Translations under genes and position numbers: made by a program
Shown here: positions 36,113 to 44,609 of the stretch, in pieces
Position numbering within the stretch: position 1 is the stretch's first letter
How the letters are laid out: each line of letters opens with the position of its first letter
From: Arthrobacter sp. MYb227
Lineage (GTDB): Bacteria > Actinomycetota > Actinomycetes > Actinomycetales > Micrococcaceae
Length of the DNA stretch: 64,000 nt
Assembly (NCBI RefSeq): GCF_002975435.1
Contig: NZ_PCPT01000004.1
Span: 186,001-250,000, forward strand
Reading direction: 5' to 3'
Notes under the pieces: model-generated
Database searches by the model: none
What the model saw: only the letters and a program-made list of their open reading frames with translations
What the model was told of the DNA's origin: nothing

Positions 36113-37783
36113 TTACTTACCGGTCACTGCGTAGTACAGCGGAACACCGTTCCAACCGAACTTCACATCTGCAACCTTGGTGCTCCAGCCGCCCTGAACT
36201 CCTTGGTACCACAGCGGTACTACCGGCAGATCCTTGAGCAGGATTTCCTGAGACTCGTTGAAGATCTTGTTACCTTCTTCAACGCTGGTAGCCGAGAGAC
36301 CTTCGGCCAATTTCTTATCGAACGCTGGGTTCGAGTAGTCGCCATCGTTAGAACCTGCACCGGTGCCGTAGAGCGGGCCGAGGAAGTTATATAGCGATGG
36401 GTAGTCGGCCTGCCAACCGGCACGGGAGGCACCGGTGAGCTTCTTCTCGCCCACGATGGTGCGCATTTCCTTGAAGGTCGGAATCGGGTTCAGCTCGGCC
36501 TTGATCGGCAAGGTATTGCTGATCTGGTTGGCCATCGCCTCGATGTATTCCTTGTTACCGGCACCGTCAATGTTTGAGGTGATGGTAAAGACCTTGCCTG
36601 CCGGCCACGGGCTGATGGCTTCAGCCTGTTCCCAGAGCTTCTTGGCTCCCTCGGCATCAAAGGTCAAGACATCGCTACCCGGAATTGCATCCGAATAACC
36701 ATCGATCACCGGTGAGGTGAATTCCTTGGCTGCCTGCTTGCCGCCGAAGAAGATGTTATCGATGATTTCCTGGCGGTTGATCGCCTTAGAGATTGCCTGG
36801 CGGCGCAACTGACCTGCTTCGCCCTGGAATTCGGGCAGGTAGCTTGGGATGGTCATGGTTGCGTTGCCTGCATAGGGCTGGTTGACCGAACGGTCGCCCA
36901 AGTCGGTCTTGTAGTTCTGCAGGGCACTTGGTGGAATCTGGTCAAGGATATCTAGGTTGTTGGCCAACAGATCCTGGTACGCGGCATCGAAGGTCGTGTA
37001 AATCTTGAATGTCACACCGCCATTTGCGGGCTTACGCGGGCCCGAGTAATCGGCGTTGGGAACCAGCTGGACCTGCACGTTGTGCTGCCAGCCACCATCG
37101 GCAAGCTTGTAGGGACCATTACCGGCGGGGTTTTCACCAAAGGCTTTAGGATCCTTGAAAGCGGCTTCCGGCAACGGGTAAAAGGCGGTGTAGCCAAGAC
37201 GCAGCGGGAAGTCGGATTCCGCACGGCTCAGCTCAACGGTGAAGGTGTTGTCATCGACAATCTTCAACCCTTCCATCTTGTCTTCGGTGGACTTCTCCGC
37301 GCTGACCTTGTCGTAGCCCTTGATAGATTCGAAGAAATACGAGTTCAGCTGGGCGTTCTTTGCAGCTGCACCAAAGTTCCAGGCATTCACGAATGATGCT
37401 GCGGTCACTGCCTCACCATTGGTGAACTTCTGGCCGGACTTGATCTTGATGGTGTAGTTCTGTGCGTCGGTGGTTTCGATAGACTCGGCAAGCTCGTTGA
37501 CCGGTGCACCCGTTGCGTCGTAGCTGACCAGACCGGTGAAGATCAGGTCCATGACGCGCCCGCCGCCAACTTCGTTGGTGTTAGCGGGGAGTAGACCATT
37601 TTGTGGTTCTGTCGAGTTTGCGGTAATTACCGCGGTTGCGTTGCCGCCACCACCGCCAGCGTCAGTGCTGGTGGCAGCACCGGAGGTTGCCGCTCCTTGA
37701 TCGCCGCCGCCACCACAGGCGGTAAGCGTCAGTGCGAGTGCCGCTGAAAGCACCAGGGCCTTCGAAGTACGGTTGTAACGCAT
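36113..37783 (-). CDS. peptide ABC transporter substrate-binding lipoprotein (operon 2)
   Basis: A 556-residue family 5 binding protein with a lipoprotein signal (lipobox LTAC) and Gly-rich linker. The family region is seen at YTIKIKSGQKFTNGEAVTAA, with SFVNAWNFGA next. The C-terminus has KDLPVVPLWYQGVQGGWSTK. It binds peptides outside the membrane. GAGGAG lies 8 bases before the ATG at 37783. The gene heads operon 2, and two Crp/GlxR-like palindromes lie in its promoter. Confidence 0.93.
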   Translation of the reverse strand: MRYNRTSKALVLSAALALTLTACGGGGDQGAATSGAATSTDAGGGGGNATAVITANSTEPQNGLLPANTNEVGGGRVMDLIFTGLVSYDATGAPVNELAESIETTDAQNYTIKIKSGQKFTNGEAVTAASFVNAWNFGAAAKNAQLNSYFFESIKGYDKVSAEKSTEDKMEGLKIVDDNTFTVELSRAESDFPLRLGYTAFYPLPEAAFKDPKAFGENPAGNGPYKLADGGWQHNVQVQLVPNADYSGPRKPANGGVTFKIYTTFDAAYQDLLANNLDILDQIPPSALQNYKTDLGDRSVNQPYAGNATMTIPSYLPEFQGEAGQLRRQAISKAINRQEIIDNIFFGGKQAAKEFTSPVIDGYSDAIPGSDVLTFDAEGAKKLWEQAEAISPWPAGKVFTITSNIDGAGNKEYIEAMANQISNTLPIKAELNPIPTFKEMRTIVGEKKLTGASRAGWQADYPSLYNFLGPLYGTGAGSNDGDYSNPAFDKKLAEGLSATSVEEGNKIFNESQEILLKDLPVVPLWYQGVQGGWSTKVADVKFGWNGVPLYYAVTGK

Positions 37784-37852
37784 ACTTGTTCTCCTCAAGA
37801 AATCTATGCTCGGGCGGGAAAAGTGAAGCATCGTTGCCTACACCCGCATCCC

Positions 37853-37868
37853 CGTGAGTAACATCACT
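37853..37868. promoter_or_regulatory. Crp/GlxR-like site, copy 1 (peptide operon 2)
   Basis: CGTGAGTAACATCACT contains GTGA-N6-TCAC, the core of cAMP-receptor-type operators. It lies 70 bases upstream of the binding-protein start and 19 bases (centre to centre) from a second site. Confidence 0.6.
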
Positions 37869-37871
37869 CAC

Positions 37872-37887
37872 TGTGAGACTACTCACA
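37872..37887. promoter_or_regulatory. Crp/GlxR consensus site, copy 2 (peptide operon 2)
   Basis: TGTGAGACTACTCACA is an exact TGTGA-N6-TCACA match, the full Crp/GlxR consensus. It is 89 bases upstream of the binding-protein start. Activation by cAMP-bound GlxR or related protein is the likely meaning. Confidence 0.75.
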
Positions 37888-38016
37888 AGCACCTGAAGCA
37901 ATCAATGAATTTTCGCGTTTTGTCCCAATCTTTATGAAGATGAAACAAATATGACGGCCGTCAAACTTACATCTGACATGGTTGTCCTACAATTCGTTGT
38001 CCCGCGGGGTAAAGCG

Positions 38017-39396
38017 CTATAGCAAAGCGAAGAGCATTCCGGGGTCTTTCAAGAGCATTCCCAGTTCGGCAAGGAATTTTGCGCCCTGTTCACCATCAAC
38101 TACCCGATGATCAAATGAAAGCGAAAGGGTCATTACCTCGCGCAACGCAATTTGGTCATTAAACTCCCAGGGCATCCTTCGTACCTGCCCCAAAGCCAGA
38201 ATTCCGGTTTGCCCCGGCGGCAAGATCGGCGTACCGGAATCAATCCCAAAGACCCCGATATTGCTGATACTAAAAGTGCCACCGGCCAATTGGTGAGGGG
38301 TGCTGCTTCCATTGCGGGCCGCAGCGGTAAGCACACTGATCTCACCGGCCAGGGTGAGCAGATCCATCCCCTGAGCCTCATGTACCACGGGAACCAACAG
38401 TCCACGCTCGGTGGCAGCGGCAATCCCCAAATTTACGTAATGGAATTCGATGATTTCCTGAGTCTTTTCATCCCACCGCGAGTTCAATCCCTGATGTTTG
38501 GCCAATAACAGGCTCACGGCCTTGGCCACCAGGGTGGTAATTGTCAGTTTTACTCCGGCAAATTCCCGTTTGGACCGCAGTCGTTCAAGCAATTCCATAG
38601 AGCGGGTGATATCAACGGTGAGAAATTCTGCAACATGAGGTGCACTAAAGGCACTTGAGACCATTGCCGCAGCCGTGGCCTTTCGTACCCCGTGTACCCG
38701 TACCCGGGTTTCACGCGGTGTCGAGGATTCGGAGGCCAGTGGTGCTTCTGGCAGCAAAGTCACCGGTGAAATGCTCGGTACTTTTTCTTGCTGCGCCGGG
38801 TGTTGAGCTTGCAAAACGTCTTCGCGAGTAATCAGCCCATCGTTGCCGCTAGGGGCTACAACACGTAAATCAATGTGCAAGTCACGAGCCAGTTTTCGAA
38901 CCGGTGGCCGCGCACGCAGATAACCGATCCCCACCCTAGATTCATCGATAATTGACTCAGATTCTGCTGTATCACCCCGCTCACTGATGACCTGCGGGCT
39001 AGCCGATGGCCGCGCTTGAGCAGCCGTAACAGCTGTCCTACCGCGCCGTGCCGGTCTGCCCTTTATGTCGGCCGCTGCCCCGTACCCAACAAGTGTTGGC
39101 TGGCGTTTTTCCGCCTCATCCCCGGCTTCAGGGGGCGAAGCAGCACTGCCCGCGGCAACAGATACATCAAAGGAAATGATTGGATTACCCACATCGACAA
39201 CTGCACCCACTGGCTCAAAGATCTTCCGCACGGTGCCACTAAATGGGGAGGGTAATTCAACAATTGCCTTGGCCGTTTCAATCTCGGCAATGATTTGGTT
39301 CAGGGAAACCGCATCGCCAACCCCGACCTTCCAGGCAATAATCTCCGATTCGGTCAGCCCCTCACCAAGATCCGGTAAGTTAAAGAGTTTTTCCAT
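38017..39396 (-). CDS. bkdC: branched-chain 2-oxo acid dehydrogenase, E2 acyltransferase
   Basis: A 459-residue dihydrolipoamide acyltransferase. The lipoyl domain has the lipoyl Lys at about residue 43 (EIETAKAIVELPS). A peripheral-subunit-binding domain (RPPVRKLARDLHIDLRVV, near 165-185) follows a Pro/Ala/Ser linker. The catalytic domain ends with SLSFDHRVVDGEQGAKFLAE, holding the active-site His and Asp. E2 moves the acyl group from E1 to CoA. The ATG at 39396 is used; a TTG at 39408 would overlap the E1beta stop by 4 bases and is close to GAGGAAGG, so it is the alternative. The E3 gene is not in the window. Confidence 0.92.
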   Translation of the reverse strand: MEKLFNLPDLGEGLTESEIIAWKVGVGDAVSLNQIIAEIETAKAIVELPSPFSGTVRKIFEPVGAVVDVGNPIISFDVSVAAGSAASPPEAGDEAEKRQPTLVGYGAAADIKGRPARRGRTAVTAAQARPSASPQVISERGDTAESESIIDESRVGIGYLRARPPVRKLARDLHIDLRVVAPSGNDGLITREDVLQAQHPAQQEKVPSISPVTLLPEAPLASESSTPRETRVRVHGVRKATAAAMVSSAFSAPHVAEFLTVDITRSMELLERLRSKREFAGVKLTITTLVAKAVSLLLAKHQGLNSRWDEKTQEIIEFHYVNLGIAAATERGLLVPVVHEAQGMDLLTLAGEISVLTAAARNGSSTPHQLAGGTFSISNIGVFGIDSGTPILPPGQTGILALGQVRRMPWEFNDQIALREVMTLSLSFDHRVVDGEQGAKFLAELGMLLKDPGMLFALL

Positions 39397-39404
39397 GACG
39401 ATAC

Positions 39405-40412
39405 TCAACCTTCCTCTCCCAGCTGTGCACGAGTCCGGCGCATGACCTGATCAACCCCATCAAGGATTCGATCAAGATCCGGCAGATGATGCATCTCAAG
39501 CTTTGAGGGTGGGTAGGGAATGTCGAATCCCGTCACGCGCACCGGCGCATGATCCAAATGGTCAAAGCATTTCTCGGTCAGCGATGCGGCAAGTTCGGCA
39601 CCCATTCCGGCAAACCTGCTTGCCTCATGGGTGATCACCACTCGCCCGGTCTTACGCACCGAGGTGGCAAGAGTTTCAAAATCAACGGGTTCAATGCTGC
39701 GCAAATCGATGACCTCAATATCGATGCCCTCATCCTCGGCCGCGGTTGCCGCGTCAAGCGCGGTTTTCACCAGTGGCCCATAGGCAATTAGTGTCACATC
39801 GTTACCTTGACGGGCAATATTTGCCTTGAAGAGTGAGCCGGTGCGTGGCGCAACTTCCGTATCGACCTCACCTCGTTGATGATAACGGCGCTTAGGTTCA
39901 AGGAAAATGACCGGATCGTCATCCTCAATGGCTTCCTGAAGCATCCAATAGGCATCCTGCGGGGTTGCCGGTGCCACCACACGCAGGCCGGCAGTATGGG
40001 CAAAGTATGCCTCAGGTGATTCGGAGTGGTGCTCCGGTGAACCAATGCCACCACCAAAAGGAATGCGGATGGTGACCGGGAGCTTCACCTTGCCGCGGGA
40101 CCGAAAATGCATCTTTGCAAGCTGGGAGACGATCTGGTCGAAGGCGGGATAGACGAAACCATCGAATTGGATTTCCACCACCGGTCGATATCCGCGAAAG
40201 GCGAGCCCGATGGCGGTTCCAACAATGCCGGATTCGGCCAATGGAGTGTCGATGACCCGGTGGGCACCAAAGTCTTTTTGCAATCCATCGGTGATGCGGA
40301 AAACGCCACCGAGCTTGCCAATATCTTCACCCATTAACACGACCTTATGATCGTGTTCCATGGCGGCGCGGAGCCCCGAGTTCAGTGCCTGAGAAAATGT
40401 CAGAGTTTTCAT
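39405..40412 (-). CDS. bkdB: branched-chain 2-oxo acid dehydrogenase, E1 beta subunit
   Basis: A 335-residue transketolase-like beta subunit. VVLMGEDIGKLGGVFRIT, DTPLAESGIVGTAIGLAFRG (the conserved E for cofactor activation) and FGGGIGSPEHHSESPEAYF match the E1-beta family, and HEASRFAGMGAELAASL is in the C-terminal part. With E1 alpha it decarboxylates 2-oxo acids from valine, leucine and isoleucine using thiamine diphosphate. The start overlaps E1alpha by 4 bases and the stop is within 9 bases of the E2 ATG. Confidence 0.94.
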   Translation of the reverse strand: MKTLTFSQALNSGLRAAMEHDHKVVLMGEDIGKLGGVFRITDGLQKDFGAHRVIDTPLAESGIVGTAIGLAFRGYRPVVEIQFDGFVYPAFDQIVSQLAKMHFRSRGKVKLPVTIRIPFGGGIGSPEHHSESPEAYFAHTAGLRVVAPATPQDAYWMLQEAIEDDDPVIFLEPKRRYHQRGEVDTEVAPRTGSLFKANIARQGNDVTLIAYGPLVKTALDAATAAEDEGIDIEVIDLRSIEPVDFETLATSVRKTGRVVITHEASRFAGMGAELAASLTEKCFDHLDHAPVRVTGFDIPYPPSKLEMHHLPDLDRILDGVDQVMRRTRAQLGEEG

Positions 40413-41530
40413 CGTGTCACCTCGGCATCCTGGGAAAAACTTTCTAGGTACAGCTTGTAGTTATCGCGTTGTTCATCGAGCCATGAGTGTTCGTGGCTGT
40501 AGACGTTTTTAAAGAGATCATCAACGGATGGGTCGGGCATGGTGGTGATTGCCTCGCGCAACCCGGCCGCCAACTCATCGGCCGCTTGGGTGGAACGCTT
40601 CTTGAGCTCTTCGAGGTCCGCGCCCAGCGAGTCGAGGTGTGCTGCAACACGGTCCAGCGGATCTTTTGCCGCCCACTGCTCGAGCTCTAGTGCATCGCGG
40701 TAGCGGGTTGGGTCATCGGCCGTGGTGTGTGCGCCCATGCGGTAGGTGACCGCCTCAATAAATGCCGGGCCGTTGCCGCTGCGCACATGCTCGAGCGCCG
40801 CACGGGTTGCGCCCATCACCGCAAGTACATCGTTTCCATCGACCCGCCAGGTGGCAAGGCCAAAGCCCTTGGCACGGTCTGCGATATAGCCAGCAGTTTG
40901 CCGGGCCACGGGTTCGGAGATGGCCCAATGGTTGTTTTGGCAGAAAAAAATCACCGGCGCTTGGTAACTTGCCGCGAAGACCATTGCCTCGCTGACATCG
41001 CCCTGGCTGGTGGCACCATCACCAAAGTAGGTAATTGCCGCGGCATCCGAACCGTCAAGTTTAAGTCCCATGCCGTAGCCGGCTGCATGCAGGGTTTGGG
41101 CGCCGATAACAATTTGCTGGTTTGCCATATTCACCTCGTACGGATCCCAACCGCTGGGTGCTGCACCACGCCACATGCGCAGCAAATCTTGTGGGGCCAC
41201 TCCGCGGCAGTAGGCAACACCGTGTTCGCGGTAGGACGGGAAGATGAAATCCTCGTCACTCAGCGCGCGGCCGGAACCAATCTGGGCGGCCTCCTGACCC
41301 AGCAGTGGGGCCCAAAGTCCCAGCTCGCCTTGGCGTTGCAGCGCGGTTCCCTCGTGATCTAGGCGTCTAATGCACGCCATATCTATATAGAGGTCTTCGA
41401 GTTTGCGTTGATCTATATCGCTGACCCAGACATCGAGGTCTTCGCAGGGGTGTCTGGCCCCATCGGGGCCGATGATCTGTAGGTATTCTCCGGTTCCGGC
41501 CGGGGCCGGTACATCAAACGTGTTGGACAC
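40409..41530 (-). CDS. bkdA: branched-chain 2-oxo acid dehydrogenase, E1 alpha subunit
   Basis: A 373-residue alpha subunit. The thiamine-diphosphate motif is GDGATSQGDVSEAMVFAASY ending in QNNHWAIS (GDG...NN). QEAAQIGSGRALSDEDFIFPSYREHG is another family block. GTG at 41530 is preferred because AGAAGG lies 9 bases upstream; the ATG at 41539 lies directly against it. It is first in the E1alpha-E1beta-E2 operon. The Lrp/AsnC regulator is divergent, and a Crp/GlxR-like site lies between the two. Confidence 0.92.
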   Translation of the reverse strand: MSNTFDVPAPAGTGEYLQIIGPDGARHPCEDLDVWVSDIDQRKLEDLYIDMACIRRLDHEGTALQRQGELGLWAPLLGQEAAQIGSGRALSDEDFIFPSYREHGVAYCRGVAPQDLLRMWRGAAPSGWDPYEVNMANQQIVIGAQTLHAAGYGMGLKLDGSDAAAITYFGDGATSQGDVSEAMVFAASYQAPVIFFCQNNHWAISEPVARQTAGYIADRAKGFGLATWRVDGNDVLAVMGATRAALEHVRSGNGPAFIEAVTYRMGAHTTADDPTRYRDALELEQWAAKDPLDRVAAHLDSLGADLEELKKRSTQAADELAAGLREAITTMPDPSVDDLFKNVYSHEHSWLDEQRDNYKLYLESFSQDAEVTR

Positions 41531-41629
41531 GGTCAGCATCCTTCTGCGTTGCAGGGGTACCCGGAAAAAGCGTGTCTTCGTGGGACGCGACTTTTTCCGA
41601 GGGCGGTCGCCTCGTCGCCACCACCTACC

Positions 41630-41645
41630 TGTGATGCTACTCACG
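41630..41645. promoter_or_regulatory. Crp/GlxR-like site between bkd operon and Lrp gene
   Basis: TGTGATGCTACTCACG is TGTGA-N6-TCAC with one mismatch in the last base. It lies 100 bases upstream of the bkd start and 85 bases upstream of the divergent regulator. Confidence 0.65.
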
Positions 41646-41729
41646 TTAATCAATGCGCACAATCCTTGGGAAGCAAATTGGGCAAGCTGCACTATTCACC
41701 CGGGTTTCGGGGTGCTAATCTTGCGCATT

Positions 41730-42248
41730 ATGCAGCAATTAGACGTAACAGACATTCGCATCTTGCAGGCACTGAGTGCCGCGCCGAAGGCCAGCGCCGT
41801 GGCAATTGCCGCCGAGCTAGGACTGAGCCGCAATACCGTCCAAAGTCGCATGGCACGACTTGACCTCTCCGGTGCGTTGTTGCCCTTTGAACAACGGATC
41901 AATCCCGCCTTCTTGGGCTTCCCACTGGCAAGCTTTGTCAATATCCATATTCAGCAGCGCAAACTGGGTGCCATCGTGGCAAAGTTGCGCCTCATTCCGG
42001 AGATTATCGAGGCACATGGGGTCACCGGTTCGGCGGATATTCTGGCCCGCGTGGTGGCCAGCGGCGCCGAGGAACTTTTCCGGGTCAACGGCGCAATCCT
42101 GGATATCGATGGGGTTGAACGGGCAGATACCTCCTTATCGATGGCCGAACTCATCCCGCGTCGCACCTCAACACTCATGGCGCAACGTCTGGCCTCCACC
42201 CAAGGATCCCCCGCATTGGCAACCGCCGTTTCCCACGAGGCACACTAG
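41730..42248 (+). CDS. Lrp/AsnC-family transcriptional regulator (BkdR-like)
   Basis: A 172-residue regulator. The helix-turn-helix is LGLSRNTVQSRMARLDLSG (about 36-54), with LDVTDIRILQALSAAPKAS before it and an AsnC effector domain (GVTGSADILARVVASGAEEL) at the C-terminus. Lrp-type BkdR proteins activate branched-chain ketoacid dehydrogenase operons in response to branched-chain amino acids. Here it is divergent from the bkd genes, so the same role is inferred. The ATG at 41730 begins the domain; a longer frame upstream has no support. Confidence 0.9.
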   Translation: MQQLDVTDIRILQALSAAPKASAVAIAAELGLSRNTVQSRMARLDLSGALLPFEQRINPAFLGFPLASFVNIHIQQRKLGAIVAKLRLIPEIIEAHGVTGSADILARVVASGAEELFRVNGAILDIDGVERADTSLSMAELIPRRTSTLMAQRLASTQGSPALATAVSHEAH

Positions 42249-42308
42249 CGTCGCTAACCTTTGCCCGGACAGCCACCCCATAAAAATACTCTCGCCATAC
42301 CAACAAAA

Positions 42309-42359
42309 AACGCTGTGGCGCTCCATTCCCCTTGTGAAGGGGCGGAACGCCACAGCGTT
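42309..42359. terminator. bidirectional terminator
   Basis: AACGCTGTGGCG (42309-42320) and CGCCACAGCGTT (42348-42359) are exact complements, with an inner CCCCTT/AAGGGG stem. An A-run precedes the stem and a T-rich stretch follows it, so it can end both the Lrp-type gene and the actP gene, which converge here. Confidence 0.88.
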
Positions 42360-42397
42360 GTTGTTCTAGCCACACGGTGCGTGGCCCAAGGTTGAGC

Positions 42398-44020
42398 CTA
42401 GTGATCTACTGCCTTTTCGGCACCGACACCGGTCAGTGAACGTACTTCCATTTCGGCGGACTTGATCGGGTCCTCGGTGTTCTTATCGAGGACCGAACCG
42501 ATCCAGCCCAGGAAGAACGCCAACGGGATCGAGACGATGCCCGGGTTGGCCAGCGGGAAGACGGCGAAGTCGGCGCCGGGGATCATCGAGGTCGGCAGGC
42601 CCGACATGACCGGGGAGAAGACGATCAGCAAGATTGCCGAACCGAGGCCGCCAACCATGGACCAGACGGCGCCCTGGGTGGTGAACTTCTTCCAGAACAG
42701 CGAGTACAGGATGGTCGGCAGGTTTGCCGAGGCAGCAACGGCGAAGGCCAGTGCCACCAGGAAGGCGACGTTCTGCCCCTGGGCGCCAATGCCGCCGAGG
42801 ATCGCGAAGACACCGATGACGATGACGGTGCGACGAGCAACCTTCATTTCCTTTTCCGGGGTGCTCTTGCCCTTGGCGATGACCGATGCGTAAACATCGT
42901 GGGCGAAGGAGGCGGCAGCGGTGATGGTCAATCCGGCAACCACCGCCAGGATGGTGGCGAAGGCCACCGCGGAGATCAACCCGAGCAGCAGCGGGCCGCC
43001 GAGCTCGAAGGCCAGAAGTGGGGCCGCGGAGTTCACGCCGCCCGGGGCTGCCTTGATCTTATCTGCACCAATCAATGCGCCGGCACCGTAGCCAAGGACC
43101 AGGGTGAACAGGTAGAAGCCACCGATGAGCCAGATGGCCCAGACCACCGAGCGACGGGCTTCCTTGGCGGTCGGAACCGTGTAGAAGCGCATCAGCACGT
43201 GCGGCAAACCGGCGGTGCCAAGCACCAGGGCCAGGGCCAGGGAGATGAAGTCAAGCTTTGAGGTGTCTGACTTGCCGTACTGCATGCCCGGGTTCAGGAT
43301 GTCGGGCGTTCCAGCCGATTCAACTGCGGCACCCAGCAGTGCGGAGAAGTTGAAGCCGAACTGTGCCAGGACCATGATGGTCATGATGAATGCGCCGGCG
43401 ATCAGCAGGCAGGCCTTGATGATCTGCACCCAGGTGGTGCCCTTCATGCCACCGATCAGTACGTAAACGATCATCAGGATGCCAACAACGACGATGACCA
43501 GCGACTGACCCAGGCGATCATCGATACCCAGCAACAGGGAAACCAGCGCACCGGCACCGGCCATCTGAGCCAGCAGGTAGAAAACACAGACCGCGAGGGT
43601 GGAGATTGCCGCGGCAATGCGCACCGGGCGCTGCTTGAGACGGAAGGAAAGCACATCGGCCATGGTGAACTTGCCGGTGTTACGCAGCAGTTCGGCGACC
43701 AGCAGCAATGCCACAAGCCAGGCGACCAGGAAGCCGATGGAGTAGAGGAAGCCATCGTAACCATTGATCGCGATGGCACCGACGATACCCAGGAAGGATG
43801 CCGCGGAGAGGTAGTCACCGGCAATGGCTGTGCCGTTCTGGGTTCCGGTGAAGGAACGCCCGCCGGCATAGTAGTCGGCGGCCGTCTTGTTATTGGACGA
43901 GGCCTTGAGCACTACCACCAGGGTGATGCCCACGAAGAGGCCGAAGATGCCGATATTAACCCACGGGTTACCGACCTTCGTAGCCTCCTGCGCAGCGGCA
44001 AGAATCGTTAGCGAATTCAC
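42398..44020 (-). CDS. actP: cation/acetate symporter (SSS family, ActP-like)
   Basis: A 540-residue sodium-solute symporter with about 13-14 helices. GNPWVNIGIFGLFVGITLVVV, YYAGGRSFTGTQNGTAIAGDY with LSAASFLGIVGAIAING, and LPHVLMRFYTVPTAKEARRS are the ActP signature blocks. It imports acetate and similar short acids with sodium. The start is a GTG at 44020. A small DUF485 gene is 4 bases upstream in the same operon, the usual ActP partner order, and a Crp/GlxR-like site precedes that. Confidence 0.93.
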   Translation of the reverse strand: MNSLTILAAAQEATKVGNPWVNIGIFGLFVGITLVVVLKASSNNKTAADYYAGGRSFTGTQNGTAIAGDYLSAASFLGIVGAIAINGYDGFLYSIGFLVAWLVALLLVAELLRNTGKFTMADVLSFRLKQRPVRIAAAISTLAVCVFYLLAQMAGAGALVSLLLGIDDRLGQSLVIVVVGILMIVYVLIGGMKGTTWVQIIKACLLIAGAFIMTIMVLAQFGFNFSALLGAAVESAGTPDILNPGMQYGKSDTSKLDFISLALALVLGTAGLPHVLMRFYTVPTAKEARRSVVWAIWLIGGFYLFTLVLGYGAGALIGADKIKAAPGGVNSAAPLLAFELGGPLLLGLISAVAFATILAVVAGLTITAAASFAHDVYASVIAKGKSTPEKEMKVARRTVIVIGVFAILGGIGAQGQNVAFLVALAFAVAASANLPTILYSLFWKKFTTQGAVWSMVGGLGSAILLIVFSPVMSGLPTSMIPGADFAVFPLANPGIVSIPLAFFLGWIGSVLDKNTEDPIKSAEMEVRSLTGVGAEKAVDH

Positions 44021-44024
44021 TTAC

Positions 44025-44372
44025 TTACTCTCCTGCTTCTTGCGCTTCGAGGCGCTTGCGGATGGCGGTTGCCTTCGGGTCTAGCTTCCTATTTGCAAAG
44101 GAAACGTAGGCTGCGGTGATGCCGAAAGTTGAGACGAATTGCAACAGGCCCAGCAGGATGCCAACGTTGACGTTGCCCCAGACCTTGATTGACATGAATT
44201 CGTGTGCGTAGTCCGCCAAGAGCACGTAGGCGAAGTACCAGAGCAGGAAGATTACTGCCATGGGGAAGACAAAGCTGCGGTGCGTTTTACGCAGTTCGAC
44301 AAATTCCTCGGACTTTTGCTCTCCGATGAAATCAATGCCGGAACCGAGATCCGATTCAGGGGTAATACTCAT
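44025..44372 (-). CDS. DUF485 small membrane protein
   Basis: A 115-residue protein with two helices (FPMAVIFLLWYFAYVLLADY and VGILLGLLQFVSTFGITAAY), the defining DUF485 layout. It is almost always next to an SSS acetate symporter. The function is not established; a partner or stabiliser of ActP is inferred. It starts the two-gene actP operon. Confidence 0.9.
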   Translation of the reverse strand: MSITPESDLGSGIDFIGEQKSEEFVELRKTHRSFVFPMAVIFLLWYFAYVLLADYAHEFMSIKVWGNVNVGILLGLLQFVSTFGITAAYVSFANRKLDPKATAIRKRLEAQEAGE

Positions 44373-44463
44373 GATTCCTCCTTACAAGGTTTCAAGGTGT
44401 TGGTGTCCCCCGAATGAGTACTTGACTCATGTTCCGTTGATGCGGTGAGGTGCGCCACACCTA

Positions 44464-44479
44464 AGTGACTGAGATCACT
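44464..44479. promoter_or_regulatory. Crp/GlxR-like site upstream of DUF485-actP
   Basis: AGTGACTGAGATCACT holds an exact GTGA-N6-TCAC core. It is 92 bases upstream of the DUF485 start and 131 bases before the divergent LytS gene, so it may serve either side. Confidence 0.65.
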
Positions 44480-44609
44480 CTGCGTCATGTGTGGGGTTAG
44501 AAAGAAGTACCTTGGTGCGGGTTACCGGCAAGCGGTTGGCTCGATGCGCCAAACGGCACCGGACTACGACGAGCGGTTAGCCCAAATTTGCGCCAAGTAG
44601 GCTTGTGCC

